Shown here in pieces: positions 30,576 to 41,600 of a stretch of DNA of 64,000 bases. The notes under the pieces are model-generated. The model was given only the letters and a program-made list of their open reading frames with translations. It had not been told where the DNA came from and made no database searches. The DNA comes from Terriglobia bacterium. GTDB taxonomy: Bacteria; Acidobacteriota; Terriglobia; Acidiferrales; UBA7541. The stretch is from NCBI GenBank assembly GCA_020073605.1, contig JAIQEW010000012.1, positions 62,001-126,000 on the forward strand, read 5' to 3'. Position numbers and translations under genes: made by a program. Position 1 is the stretch's first letter; the number at the start of each line of letters is the position of its first letter.

Positions 30576-32498
30576 TTAGAACACGACCCCGATAGCTCTC
30601 AGCAAAGGCTTGTCGATTCCAAGTTCATGGGCAGCCACCGCGATGGTTCCGTACTTTACCGCCGCCTTACTAAACTGAATAGCTGCCTGCTTTCGAAGGA
30701 CGTTACGAACGGCCATGGGGTCTGAGAATCTTGCGGCCTGTTCTTGAGGCTCTAAGGCGTCGAAATCCTTCAAAGCGCCGTACCATTTCGTATTAGCACC
30801 GTAAAGTCGGCCCGGCGTCATATTCGGTTGAATCAAGTCATGCAAAGCGTCCTGCTCAACAGCCGGGATATTGAACTTACCCACCGCCTCTTCTAATGCG
30901 TCAGTGACTGGGGTTGCAACAGTCTTTGTTCCCACCGTACCCTTCACATCGCTCTCGTCTCGACCTGCCAATTCCCGATTCTTTGCCACAATTTCGTTAT
31001 GGGCTGCATTGTCGATTTGTGCTTTGCCCTTCTTCAATTCGGACAAACGCTGAGATTCGGCCTCAAGAGGGTCACGGCTGACCGCTCGCCCCAACTTCGC
31101 GTCAAGGTGCGATTGCAATTCAAGGTTCGGCTGAAACACTTTGTCCAGTTCCACAGTCTCTGGAATTTCAGAGTGAATCTTGTTACCCAACGCCTTGTAG
31201 ATTTTGGCTTGCACCAAATTCTTCGCTTCGCCCGCTGTCTCGGGACTATTGGTGATGTTGTTCCAATCAATTTGATTGCCAAGGGTTCGGCGGGCAGCCA
31301 AAACTTCTTGTGGGTCAGTTGATTCGAGTGCGGGATATGCAGCTTCCAACTGCTTGTCCACAACTTTGTTCAGTGGGTCATCTTCACGTAACGGCAAGTT
31401 ATCGCGCACGTCATTCAAGTCTTGCAAAATGGCGCTGTTTGGGTCCGTGATTGTGTTGGTCCTAAACTCGGGAGCGTCGGCAATCACTTGATTCATTTTG
31501 ATACCAGTATCTGCCAAAGTCTTTTGGATGGGCTGAACAGCCTTCATCAAAGTATTCTTCGGAGACGACCCAACTTCGATCTCTGCGCCCGGCCCCCCAC
31601 CGATGTGCGCCTTCAAAGCCTCGACCGCTTCCGGGCTCAAGTCCTTACCACCGGGCAATTTATTGATCGTAGCGTTGTCAAGGGGGCTTGCCACTTCCAC
31701 TGGTGCGCCATGCTGTGGCGCTGGCGTTGGTTCCCGATAGACAAAATCTTTCGGAGCCGCTTCGGTTGCTTTTGCCATTTCAGCGGCTTCTGCTGTCTTG
31801 GCTCCCTTGCCCACACCTTTAATAGTTCGGGCAATTTCCGGTGCATTTTCGAGCGCAACTCCAAACGCCAAATCTGTAGCCGCGCCTGAAATATCTCTAG
31901 GACGTTCTTTAGTTCCCGATACCCCTACGCCTGACCCACGATTTGCGACTGAGTTAATCCAAGGTCCAGCCATGGGAACTACAGCTAGTGCTCCTGTAGC
32001 CGCAGCGTCGGCACCTTCTCCTAAAGCCTCTCCATATTTTCCAGATTCGGCACTCGCCAAGGCGCGGCGGGCAGTGTTTGCTGCCTGTTGTCCAGTTTGT
32101 TCGGCTGGTTGCACCAATAGACGATGGGCAGCAAGCAAAACTTGGTCTGGCACTCCCGCAAGCGTTGGGTTCGCTTTCGCCATACCAATAGCGGCCTGTT
32201 CATCCGCATCCGCAGGGCGAGTAAACACATCATGCAAACCTGCGATGGCCCCGACTGTGTTTCGCTTAATACCAGCCCATACACCTGTATCCGCATCGGT
32301 AGTCGCCGGGGGTGTGGTAGGGGCCGACTTAATCGGCGATTGACCAGACGCCAAATCGTCAAAGATGGTTCCGGTTGCTGATTGGCTGACCTTGCCCACA
32401 TCGGCGCGAGTAGGCGCAGATACAGCTAGAGGATGTGTACCAGATGCGAGTTGGTCAAAAATCGTGCCTGTTGATTGTGAAGAAATTCCGTCTGCCAT
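30576..32498 (-). CDS. Internal-virion/ejection-type protein (640 aa)
   Basis: The N-terminus repeats a motif, STGTIFDQLASG and ATGTIFDDLASG, before Ala/Pro-rich linkers. The rest is helical with amphipathic or hydrophobic stretches (AAATGALAVVPMAGPWINSV, FSKAAVKYGTIAVAAHELGI). No enzyme motif is seen. Order (hub, spike, fibre, then three large helical Ala-rich proteins) matches podoviral gene orders in which DNA-ejection proteins follow the tail genes. Assignment is by position and composition. It is the last gene before the 30.2-kb terminator. Confidence 0.6.
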   Translation of the reverse strand: MADGISSQSTGTIFDQLASGTHPLAVSAPTRADVGKVSQSATGTIFDDLASGQSPIKSAPTTPPATTDADTGVWAGIKRNTVGAIAGLHDVFTRPADADEQAAIGMAKANPTLAGVPDQVLLAAHRLLVQPAEQTGQQAANTARRALASAESGKYGEALGEGADAAATGALAVVPMAGPWINSVANRGSGVGVSGTKERPRDISGAATDLAFGVALENAPEIARTIKGVGKGAKTAEAAEMAKATEAAPKDFVYREPTPAPQHGAPVEVASPLDNATINKLPGGKDLSPEAVEALKAHIGGGPGAEIEVGSSPKNTLMKAVQPIQKTLADTGIKMNQVIADAPEFRTNTITDPNSAILQDLNDVRDNLPLREDDPLNKVVDKQLEAAYPALESTDPQEVLAARRTLGNQIDWNNITNSPETAGEAKNLVQAKIYKALGNKIHSEIPETVELDKVFQPNLELQSHLDAKLGRAVSRDPLEAESQRLSELKKGKAQIDNAAHNEIVAKNRELAGRDESDVKGTVGTKTVATPVTDALEEAVGKFNIPAVEQDALHDLIQPNMTPGRLYGANTKWYGALKDFDALEPQEQAARFSDPMAVRNVLRKQAAIQFSKAAVKYGTIAVAAHELGIDKPLLRAIGVVF

Positions 32499-32507
32499 AG
32501 AGCCCTC

Positions 32508-34280
32508 TTACTTAATCGTCGGTACAATCCAGCCATTGGCTCGTGCTGCCGCCAATGCTTTCGTCGGGTCATTTCCAGCCACACGCAAGTAGATGTGTGC
32601 GGTCACTGGGTCGATCTGTGTGTTGTTGCCTTGTGGAAGCACATCAACATAGTTAATCTGTCGCTTTTCCTCATTCGCCGTATTGACATAGGCATCGCCA
32701 TAAACCTGCGTTGCAATGGACGCATAATCCCGAAGTTGCTGCGGAGTAATGATGTCGCCATCTTTCAGCTTCAACAGCTTTTGATACGCGGCTTGGTCGA
32801 TACCACGAGCCCCAACGTGTTCGTCAATCGTGTTGGAGTTGATTCTGAATCCCTTGCCCGCAAGCGGAGTCGCAGAAATTCCGATGGCATTGAACAGTCC
32901 TACAACCGACTGAGCGCCAGTCAAATCCTTACCCGAATTCAGATCATTAATTGCTGCTTGGAACTGTTGATAACTGCCTTGAAGCGTTTGAAGATTCTGA
33001 TACATCTTGCTCTTTGAAAAGTCGTCATAACGCTTGTTGAATTCTTTCTCGGGCAGCGTTGACTTGTTCCCGAATGCATCCGTATAAGCAGTAGCGGACG
33101 CATCGGCCTTCGCTTTGGTTGCAGATTCATTGGCTACATCGGCAAGAAGATTAGTTCGCATTTCTTTTGCGTTGTCGCGGGCTGTGATCTTGTCCGGGTT
33201 TTTCGGGTCGGCTCTGAGCGCCTGTTCCGCTGCTGTGTATGCCGCAGTAGCTTCACCAAGCGTTTTCGGCGCGGCGGGACCTTTTGTCAAATCTTGCTGG
33301 TCTTTCTGCGTCTTGATAATGCTCTGTTGGTTCTTTTGCTGTGTTTCAAATTGAGTCTGAAGGTCCGTTGCCATCTTCTCGCTGTGACGATGCACCTGAT
33401 ATGCGTCCCACACTGAATTCTGCCCCGCCTTTATCGTCTGAGTTTCAACAGGCTTCGGCTGTCCGAATGTAGACGATTTAGGGTCCGTATCCATCTCCCA
33501 CTTAGAAACAAACTGATAGTCCTTTGGCAACATTGTGCCCTTGGCTTGGTTGACGTTCATAAAACCAACACCCGCATCAGCGCCTACTTGTCCGTTGTTA
33601 ACAGGAACAATTGTGCCTTGAGCGTTCTCCTTGGCATGTTGTTCGGTGAGATTACCAAACCCAGCACCATGAGCATCATCAAGCACGCCCGCTTCTTTTG
33701 CGAAGTCCGTAAATTTCTGCTGCTCTTGATCGGCGGCGTCAGCAGCAGTCTTTTCAGCCTTCTGATTCTCCAAAAGTTTCCCATAGGCTTCTTGGCTGTA
33801 ATATTGCGTCTCGACTTGAGCGCGGGTATGGTCGTCCATAGACTTCATGGCGTCTTCTTGCATTTTCTGCCGTTGTACCTGAACCGCGTTCGCGTTTGCC
33901 TGTCGCTCGGCACCAATGGTTGTGTTTGCACCAATTGTTTTGGCTGTTTTCACTACATCGCGGCCCGCTGTTCTTGCGCTTTGAGCTAAAGCATGACCCA
34001 CAGCCGCAAGTGCTCCCATCACAACGTGCCCAAGTACCCCATGCACCTGAGTAGTACGAGACGGTGGAAGAGTGCGGGCAGGAGCCGTTGCAGGCCCCGC
34101 TTGTACGCTCGGCGCACTCGACTGTTGCGCCCCTGCGATATTTTGATCTTGAGGGGATGGTTGTGGGGCCGCTGCTGTTTGGTCAGGAGTAACAGGGGCC
34201 GCAGGAGTTGCAGCCGCCGTTGTGTCCGGCGCGTCCATCTGATCGGGGTTTGGATTCACGTTTACGATAGTCGGTGCCAT
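32508..34280 (-). CDS. Internal-virion/ejection-type protein (590 aa)
   Basis: The first 80 residues are Pro/Ala/Gln-rich and disordered. Residues 85-200 contain a hydrophobic helix (LGHVVMGALAAVGHALAQSA) and strongly helical Gln/Lys/Glu sequence; the middle is coiled coil (FETQQKNQQSIIKTQKDQQD). The C-terminal third (PATPLAGKGFRINSNTIDEH-like region, GDIITPQQLRDYASIATQVY) looks folded. Long helical proteins of this size sit next to tail genes in podoviruses as ejection proteins. The function is inferred. Confidence 0.58.
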   Translation of the reverse strand: MAPTIVNVNPNPDQMDAPDTTAAATPAAPVTPDQTAAAPQPSPQDQNIAGAQQSSAPSVQAGPATAPARTLPPSRTTQVHGVLGHVVMGALAAVGHALAQSARTAGRDVVKTAKTIGANTTIGAERQANANAVQVQRQKMQEDAMKSMDDHTRAQVETQYYSQEAYGKLLENQKAEKTAADAADQEQQKFTDFAKEAGVLDDAHGAGFGNLTEQHAKENAQGTIVPVNNGQVGADAGVGFMNVNQAKGTMLPKDYQFVSKWEMDTDPKSSTFGQPKPVETQTIKAGQNSVWDAYQVHRHSEKMATDLQTQFETQQKNQQSIIKTQKDQQDLTKGPAAPKTLGEATAAYTAAEQALRADPKNPDKITARDNAKEMRTNLLADVANESATKAKADASATAYTDAFGNKSTLPEKEFNKRYDDFSKSKMYQNLQTLQGSYQQFQAAINDLNSGKDLTGAQSVVGLFNAIGISATPLAGKGFRINSNTIDEHVGARGIDQAAYQKLLKLKDGDIITPQQLRDYASIATQVYGDAYVNTANEEKRQINYVDVLPQGNNTQIDPVTAHIYLRVAGNDPTKALAAARANGWIVPTIK

Positions 34281-34320
34281 GATTGTCTATATTCCTTTGA
34301 AAAGTATCTCTAATTCCGAA

Positions 34321-35022
34321 TTACGAAATGGGGTTTCCACCATTCCACCAACCCGCAGCTTGGTCTGCGGCGCTCATACCTCCGCTTGCGGCCAACGCTG
34401 GTACACCACCCGCAAATCCAAGCCCAATACTCTTGGCGGCTCCTGCAACGGTGCTGATACCGCCCATAACTTTGTTGAACATACTGTCCTGCTGATTCTC
34501 TTTGAACTGCTCTGCGCCTGCGCGTTCGGCCAAATCACCGGAACTGACTGCCGCGCCAGCCAACCCAGTGGGATTTTCTTCCCCTGCAATTCCCAATTCC
34601 GCTTGAGTCGCGCCTTCAAGGTTCTTAACACCTTGGTCATATCCAGCAAGTTTCTCTTCTTGCAGTCCTTGCGCAATCGCCTGTTGACCGCGTGCTTGAA
34701 TCTCGGCGTTAATCTGAGCCGATGCGCCACTAGGCATCACATTCGCGCCGCCCGCCACTTGCTTTTCTCGCAAGGCTTCCGCGTTAACCGCATTGGTTGT
34801 AGCTTGTGCGCCTGTATCCTGAACGTGCGCCTGTAGCAACGAGTCGAGGGCCGCGCTATAGCCATATGGAATAACTCCGCTTTTCAATACGGGTGCCCAT
34901 GCTTCTCGCACCGCGTTCAAAGCGGCTTGTTGACCGCCGAATGCCTGCTGTTGCTGCGCTTGCAGGGTGTCAAAATATTGAAGAGCTTGTCGGGCAACTG
35001 CTTCTACAGTTGGGTTTGCCAT
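34321..35022 (-). CDS. Internal-virion/ejection-type protein (233 aa)
   Basis: Ala/Gln-rich and helical, with an N-terminal RQALQYFDTLQAQQQQAFGG and a C-terminal glycine-rich hydrophobic region (MGGISTVAGAAKSIGLGFAG). Such glycine/alanine-rich membrane-seeking ends are typical of small ejection proteins that form the trans-envelope conduit. It is the first of three such proteins after the fibre gene. Confidence 0.58.
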   Translation of the reverse strand: MANPTVEAVARQALQYFDTLQAQQQQAFGGQQAALNAVREAWAPVLKSGVIPYGYSAALDSLLQAHVQDTGAQATTNAVNAEALREKQVAGGANVMPSGASAQINAEIQARGQQAIAQGLQEEKLAGYDQGVKNLEGATQAELGIAGEENPTGLAGAAVSSGDLAERAGAEQFKENQQDSMFNKVMGGISTVAGAAKSIGLGFAGGVPALAASGGMSAADQAAGWWNGGNPIS

Positions 35023-35036
35023 TGTATTCTTATCCG

Positions 35037-35228
35037 TTAGATAAAGTTTGTTGCGGGTCTAAAACGACTCCACATTTCTATTAGCACGGCATCATCAAAT
35101 AATGCCGCCTGTGCCACACAAAGCATGCACATGAAACAAGGTGCCGTTTCTGTCTGCGTAAGCTGATAACAAATGATGCTCGGGGCTCCGCGCTTGACCT
35201 TCTTGATTACATCCAACAAACCAATCAT
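35037..35228 (-). CDS. Small Cys-rich protein coupled to the fibre gene (63 aa)
   Basis: It starts in an ATGA overlap with the fibre gene stop (MIGLLDVIKKVKRGAPSIIC). The segment CFMCMLC gives closely spaced cysteines that could bind metal or form disulfides. Translational coupling supports reality. Function unknown; a fibre chaperone is one possibility. Confidence 0.55.
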   Translation of the reverse strand: MIGLLDVIKKVKRGAPSIICYQLTQTETAPCFMCMLCVAQAALFDDAVLIEMWSRFRPATNFI

Positions 35229-36034
35229 CGCTGGACACCCTTGAACAACTTTTGTGCGCGAGTCACTATCTTTGAAAACCATGACTGCCTCTGTGCAGAT
35301 TTCAATTTTTCGACTTGCGCCGCCAATTCTTTCACCGCATTCACAAGTGCAGCGATAATCGGACGGTCAGACAAGGATAGATACTCGTCTTCTTGACCGA
35401 TGGCTTCGGGAATTGCTCGTTGCACGTCTTGAGCGATGAACCCGGCAAACTGTTGATCAGCTTTGAATCCGGTTTTCTTCTGTCCCGCTTCGTTCCAACG
35501 ATACAGCGATGGATGCAAAGCAATAACGGCTTCTAAGCCGCGCTCAAATGGTGCAACATCTGTTTTCAAACGTTCATCAGATGTTCCGGTAAGCGTCGTA
35601 ACAATCCCACCCGTGGTCTGAATAGCTGTTATGGCTGTAAACGGTCCTGCGTCCACGCCCGGCGTAGCATTAACTTGAAAATTGGAAGTGGCGTTAAATG
35701 ATGCTGCTTGAACCAATGCAGTATCGTCGCCGTCTGTCCCGTTGCCGAACAGAATGTACGCTGCACCCGCTCGGGAAATCCCCACATCAGAATTCCACGC
35801 AATAACTTTTCCCGATACTAAAGAAAGACTGTCGGTCAGTGCTAACGCTGCTGCACCAACGGTGCCAGTAAAAATCGGTGAGCCCGCCAGAACAACTGCA
35901 CCTGTGCCAGTCACGCCATCGCTCAAATCCGCCGCAGCGGGTTGTGATAGCTGTGGACCGCCAGACAGAGTGATGCTGTTCACCCATTGATGGGAAACTG
36001 CGGCCACAAGAATTTTGGGGTAATCAAAAGCCAT
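35225..36034 (-). CDS. Tail fibre with C-terminal S74 intramolecular chaperone (269 aa)
   Basis: Residues 1-150 are beta-rich repeats (GSPIFTGTVGAAALALTDSL, GISRAGAAYILFGNGTDGD) as in trimeric fibres. From residue 150 the sequence TSDERLKTDVAPFERGLEAV to SLSDRPIIAALVNAVKELAA is the peptidase S74 / intramolecular chaperone autoprocessing domain. The catalytic dyad would be Ser152 and Lys157 in SDERLK. The domain trimerises the fibre and then cuts itself off. Located between the tailspike and the ejection proteins. Confidence 0.85.
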   Translation of the reverse strand: MAFDYPKILVAAVSHQWVNSITLSGGPQLSQPAAADLSDGVTGTGAVVLAGSPIFTGTVGAAALALTDSLSLVSGKVIAWNSDVGISRAGAAYILFGNGTDGDDTALVQAASFNATSNFQVNATPGVDAGPFTAITAIQTTGGIVTTLTGTSDERLKTDVAPFERGLEAVIALHPSLYRWNEAGQKKTGFKADQQFAGFIAQDVQRAIPEAIGQEDEYLSLSDRPIIAALVNAVKELAAQVEKLKSAQRQSWFSKIVTRAQKLFKGVQR

Positions 36035-36043
36035 AAGATTTCC

Positions 36044-38692
36044 TTAGCTGACCCACCAGTTAGCCCCATCAAAAGTGAGAGTGGCGGCTTGATATTGAGT
36101 CGCCAAAGAAATGCTGGCCGCCCCATCAATGTTGCCCGTCTGACCTACAACGGTGATCGTGCCTGAGCCTGTATTCTTGACAACGTAGGTTTGGCCCACG
36201 GGAACACCGCTCGTTAGCAGCGTTACAGTGAACGAACCGGATGCCAAAATCAGAAAGTCGGCAAGAGTGGTCTGGTAAGTCGCGGATACTGCGGCGACCG
36301 GAACAACATTTCCATAGCTGCTAAACGTGATGTTACCAAGACCGTCGTCAGAAACTGCAATTGGTGCTGCGCCCTCAAGATTCAATAAAGCCTGTGAACC
36401 ATTCGCCACACCATTAGTTTCAAGAGTGATTTCGGACGGGAAGAACCGAACCACAGTTCCATTTCCGTTTTCAGCGACAAGCCCGGTAGTGTCCAAAGAC
36501 GTGATCTGCCACGGTTGCGCTAATCGTGCTTTTGTGGCGAGGAAATATCCAAATTCATGGCATGTAAGCAACGTCGCCGCTGCGTTCACAACTCCCGGCG
36601 AAAAGTTGCCACTGTAATATTTTTCTGCGATAAACAGTCCGTCATTGGCTTTAGGAACGTCTTGCCAAACCGCTGCGGCCATCCATGGAATGAAACAGTT
36701 CGGGAATGTGTCCTTGGATGAATCCGCCCAGTAGCTCGGCCATTTCATCGCAATCCAATTTCGCACCGTCGCAAACGTGTTCGCTGCGTCAGTAACAGGA
36801 ACGCCGTTCAATTCAGGGAACAAGTTTGGTTGCAGGTTCGGATACCAGTTCGGGTTTGTGATCGTGTCAATCGAATCCCAAGTGACGCCCGCCGCCCAAG
36901 TAAAAAACTGATTTCCTTGGCTTGACGTTCCGTAAAGAGATTCAATACCAGTCACAACGGAGGCAGCCGCAGTCAAACACGCAGTCTGTGTTGTGGCATC
37001 CCCGGCAACACCGAACACATAAGCGCCGTCAATCAGGCCGCGATAGTCTTCGCAGTTATCTTCCGTATAGCAGATGTTGAAAACGCTTCCATCTTTGGGG
37101 AAGATTTGCGCTTGAAACGTGTTAACGAGGTTGTTGTTCACACCGCTGACGTTTAGTTGCGTCGTCAGATTTTGCGTAGCGATGTGAGCAAGCACTTGGG
37201 CGTAGGTCAACCCGGCTTGCGGGCTTGTCGTACTCAACCACGCTTTGTTTCCAGTCAGCTTCAAATACTCAGCCACAAGGCTAAGGAAGGTTGCGGCGAA
37301 AGAATCGTGCGAATCAGGAAAAGTATAAGTAACCCAGTCCTGCTCAAGATCAAGCCAAACCCAATCCACGTCTGTTCCGCTACCATAGTACGCATAGACC
37401 GCAGTGAAGGTCGCGCCGCCATCCGTTACCGTCGAACCAACGGAATAGCTTCCTGTGAACGGAGAAGACCCGGCGCTTGTTCCCGCCGCCGTGCAGAGCC
37501 AATAAAAGCTATTTCCCGATTGCTTGGCAAACATCTTCTGTCCAAGCTGATACGCAAAGTTGTTCTGGCGGGCATGGCAAATATGAAAGATCGTCTGTTC
37601 GATATACGGAAGAATCAGGTCCGTTGGCGTCCCACTGATCGGGTAGCTTGTTAGGAATTGGCAAGTCCGCGCCAAACCAAGATTCTGAAAATACCATTCG
37701 AGAGCATTTGCTTTGGCCCAACGGAACAATTGAGCATAGTAGGACAAGCCAAAAAAGATTTCGCCTGCCGTCCCATCAATGACAAGAAAGTTCGGCGGTG
37801 TCGGCCCATACTGATCTGTTGGTTCTGTCAGTCCGGTCGTACCGGAAGTGCTTACCTGATAGATTCGACCCGTGCTTGTAACAAGCAAATCACCCACGTT
37901 GACGAAAGTGCTTGGAGCCCAAGCTGTGTAGTCGGCGGACACTTTCATCCAAAACAGTTCGACAAAATTGTCCAGATAGTTTGCGTTATCGACGGCGACA
38001 ATCTGCGTGGCAACGTCATTTGACAGCGGGGACGCCCCGATTGTGCTATTGCCCACACTTTGGGCGCGGGCAACGTGTAAATATTGTGGATATACTGGGG
38101 CGTCAGCGTATTGGTCAGAAAGAAACTGTTGCAGAATGTACATGCCGTCCGGCTTCAACCAAAAATCAACGGTGGTATTGTCTGGAATGCTCAAACTGAC
38201 CGGGCCAGCATTTACGAATTGGCCTTGAATGACTGCTTGCCCTGCGGCCACGGTGACTGTTACACCTTGCGTGCGCGGCGGAAACGTCAACGTGAACCCG
38301 CTTAGTCGATAATTCAGCCATGTCTGCTTCGTAATATACTGTTGATTGCTCGGAACTGGTGTTGGTGCTGGGGCTGGGGCAGGATTTCCACCCTGAACCA
38401 CAAAAATCGGACCAGACGCAGCGGGCGGCGTCGGAATTCTAAAAATAGATGATCGTACCGGAACACCTTGCGGCGAACGATAGACCCGCGATGAATTCGC
38501 CAAATCGGTGTCGAGCACCAAACTAGCAGGCAGAGACGAACGAGTAGGCGCATTTGTAATTACGTCCGGCCCTGCGGCAGAAATAACCGGGGGAAGAACT
38601 TGGGTCGGTTTCGTTGTTTTCGTTTCACTGCCGTTCGCATTTTGTCGCGCGAGATTGGCAGCGATACCGCGTTCAATCGTATCAATCGCCAT
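36044..38692 (-). CDS. Very large tailspike with putative helical-barrel glycosidase domain (882 aa)
   Basis: The N-terminal 120 residues are Pro/Ala-rich and lead into beta-rich attachment repeats. Residues about 350-690 are helical and Trp-rich: FGLSYYAQLFRWAKANALEW, then DVDWVWLDLEQDWVTYTFPD and SHDSFAATFLSLVAEYLKLT, resembling six-hairpin (alpha/alpha) glycosidases more than the usual beta-helix spikes. The C-terminus (GQTYVVKNTGSGTITVVGQT ... LTFDGANWWVS) is a common fibre knob. The likely role is binding and cutting a surface polysaccharide. Catalytic acids cannot be fixed by eye. Confidence 0.65.
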   Translation of the reverse strand: MAIDTIERGIAANLARQNANGSETKTTKPTQVLPPVISAAGPDVITNAPTRSSLPASLVLDTDLANSSRVYRSPQGVPVRSSIFRIPTPPAASGPIFVVQGGNPAPAPAPTPVPSNQQYITKQTWLNYRLSGFTLTFPPRTQGVTVTVAAGQAVIQGQFVNAGPVSLSIPDNTTVDFWLKPDGMYILQQFLSDQYADAPVYPQYLHVARAQSVGNSTIGASPLSNDVATQIVAVDNANYLDNFVELFWMKVSADYTAWAPSTFVNVGDLLVTSTGRIYQVSTSGTTGLTEPTDQYGPTPPNFLVIDGTAGEIFFGLSYYAQLFRWAKANALEWYFQNLGLARTCQFLTSYPISGTPTDLILPYIEQTIFHICHARQNNFAYQLGQKMFAKQSGNSFYWLCTAAGTSAGSSPFTGSYSVGSTVTDGGATFTAVYAYYGSGTDVDWVWLDLEQDWVTYTFPDSHDSFAATFLSLVAEYLKLTGNKAWLSTTSPQAGLTYAQVLAHIATQNLTTQLNVSGVNNNLVNTFQAQIFPKDGSVFNICYTEDNCEDYRGLIDGAYVFGVAGDATTQTACLTAAASVVTGIESLYGTSSQGNQFFTWAAGVTWDSIDTITNPNWYPNLQPNLFPELNGVPVTDAANTFATVRNWIAMKWPSYWADSSKDTFPNCFIPWMAAAVWQDVPKANDGLFIAEKYYSGNFSPGVVNAAATLLTCHEFGYFLATKARLAQPWQITSLDTTGLVAENGNGTVVRFFPSEITLETNGVANGSQALLNLEGAAPIAVSDDGLGNITFSSYGNVVPVAAVSATYQTTLADFLILASGSFTVTLLTSGVPVGQTYVVKNTGSGTITVVGQTGNIDGAASISLATQYQAATLTFDGANWWVS

Positions 38693-38696
38693 AAGT

Positions 38697-41600
38697 TTAG
38701 ACTGTCTCTTCTGGTACGACGGCTCCGCGAATCGTTAATTGAAGAATTTCGTCCTTCGTAGAAGCAGGCAGTCCCGAAATCATTTCGCCGCTCAGCTTAA
38801 TTTGCATCGTCTGACAAAGTGGTGGTGTTGCATTTTGACTCAAGTAAAAGCGGTTACTCTGAATCGAAGTGCTATTCACAAGTTGGGGCGGCTCGGGTAC
38901 ATGTAACGCCAACGTCGAAAATGTTCCGCTGATTTCGTCAAGCAACACCGCCACAGAAATGTGGGATGCGCTGCTGTTGTCAACCTGAGTAGAAATTGAC
39001 TCTGCTTCCGCAAGTTTTCCCGGCGCAGCCAACAAGAAAGAGCCGATGGTTGCGTACCACTGATACGGCGTCCCGTCGTCTGAGAATGTAGATAAGTCGC
39101 GGACAAGAACTGGACCTGTTGTGGTCTGGCCCACTAACAATTTATGAGCGCCTGGAGTCACTTCGATAGACGCGAGTGCGCCAATACCGCTGATAGAAGC
39201 TGTAAAATCTGCCTTCGGGGACCAGATCGGGGTTTGCTCACCGCCAACAGAGGCTCCAACTTGATTCGGGTTCAAACGATACCAACCCGTTGAACCGTCC
39301 GCGATATAGAATGCGTTGTCCGTTGACCCGCTGATATGTCGAGCAATGTAGACCGTGGCCGGGTCAAAAGCCTGCAACCTGTCGCCGATTGCAAATCCCA
39401 TTTCCGAAGAACCCGCACTCGGGTTGATACCGATTACCTGCCCGTCCGTCGTGAAAATAAGAATCCCTGCTCCGTCCACCGCAACGGCATTATACGAACT
39501 GATTCCGTGGCCCGGCAAAATGTTAACCGGGTCAAAGTTCGTCAAATTGTTTCCAACTACAACTTGCGTGTCTGATGTCGTGAAAACCACCAACCCCACG
39601 GCGCTCGACGTAGAGCACACAAGATCGGCGCTAAACGGAATGAAGTTCGAAAGCGCCCACGATTCAGCAGGTACACCATTCTGACTAATGCTCAACAAAG
39701 AAGCGTTGTCAGGACCTGTGTTGTAGTACAAGAAGTTGTTGACCGAGCCCCACATGCGGCCTGCGTTGTACGCAAGGTTCACCATACCCGTAGGCGGTGG
39801 CGAGTTCAAAAGACCAATCGGAGCAAAAATACTGGTGGTCAGTTGACCGTCTGGTGTGCTGTCGATGTACGTCCAATTACCGGGGTCTGAAGTTGTGCCG
39901 GGATTCGGGAACGTCGTAAGTTGATACCAAAATTCTCCGCCTCCTGCGTTTCGATAAATCGCAATCGTGTCTACCTGCGGGTCCTGACCATAGGGGCCAG
40001 ACGGAGTAATTTGCATTCCTGCGCCAGAAATCGTAACGCTCTGTCCTGCCATCGGACCTGTGCTGGTCGAAATTGGCGACACATTGCTAACATGGCCCGT
40101 GATGCTGTTCATAAATGCGTAGTAATACTGATAGCCCAATGAAGTTGTCAAACCAACTGGACCTTGATTCGTCCAAACCAAAGTCGCCGAATTGCCCGAA
40201 ACGAACGCCTCGGTAATACCCATCTCACGGCTACCGCCTGCGGCAAAAGAAACATTCCACTGCGGATTAATTGTTGTAGGGGTTGGCGGCACCAAATAAC
40301 TGACACCAATGTAGCCATATCCTTGTTCTAGGTCGATATGGCTGGCCGTCAGCAATGTCGTAAAACCCGGAATTACCAACGTGCTTGTCGCGTGGTTGCC
40401 AGCAACCACACAGGCAAAACTCAAGAGCATGTCAAAATCATTTGCCGTCGTGACAACTCCGGTCTGAAAAATTCCCGAACCAGTGTGAACACTATCCGCA
40501 TTGTTTGTGTTTGAACTATCGACAGAGGCTAGTACCGCTATTTCCGCGACACCCAACCATATTCGAAGAACGCCCGCATGGGACGCTGTTACGGTCGTTG
40601 AACCTGCGGCTGCGGATTGACACCAAAACGTAAAGATAGAAAACGGACCCGAAGTTGAAGTCCCGACGTGCAAATAGGTGTTTGATCGGGTATCGCTTAC
40701 CGTTGGCACATTTGGCGTAGATTCTCGGGCAACAACAAACAACAAAATCGCGTTTGTGGCCGTCACTGCCGAACCGAATGCAGTTGAAACCGATGTCGCA
40801 GAAGCGTTGTTTTGCGCTGATTGAACGACAGTGACGCCCTGTGCGCCATCTGTTGTCAGGCCGCCAAGACCCGGATTCCAAATCGGAGCCGTTGGGCCAG
40901 ATGTTCCGGCTACAGTGACGACTTCTTGATTGCCGTTCGAATCCGTAATGACATCCCCAATGTTATAGGCATGGTTTGCCTGCCATGCATTTCCAACGAC
41001 GCTTCCTGATGGAGTAGCAGCCGGGGCCGTAGTTGGGGCTTGAATTCCCCACAGGTAAACGCCTTGGGGTTGAGTGGTTGTATTACGAACAGGTGTAGCA
41101 GGGCCGCCAACTTCAAGCTGCGCCCCGTAAATCACCATCGTGTTAACCGTCGTCGGGTTACGCAACAGGACTTTGATGACATTCGAATTCGAATTCATCG
41201 TGCCTGTAACTTGATACCGCGCCCAACTTGAAGTCAGCGCAAATGTCGTATTAACGACAGAACCGTTCTGATCGGCAATCTGCAAATCAACTGAAATCGC
41301 ACCACCTGTTTGTTTCATCCAAAGTGAGAACGTGAACGCATTCGAAGCAATCGGCGTGTAGTTCGGAACCACGTCCTGCTCCATATACACACCCGCGCCA
41401 GTCGTGCCCCAAATCAATTGAGTGGCCTCACTTCCACCATCGGGGTCCGTTTGACCCCCGGTCAGAGCAAATACACTTGCACTGGTCCACGGCGGTTCCA
41501 TCGACAAGTTGGTGCCTGCGCCAATACCCCATGTGTTGGACTGCTTCAAAAGATTCGGACCAGTGATCTTGAGAAGGTCCACACCATTACCGCAGTAAAG

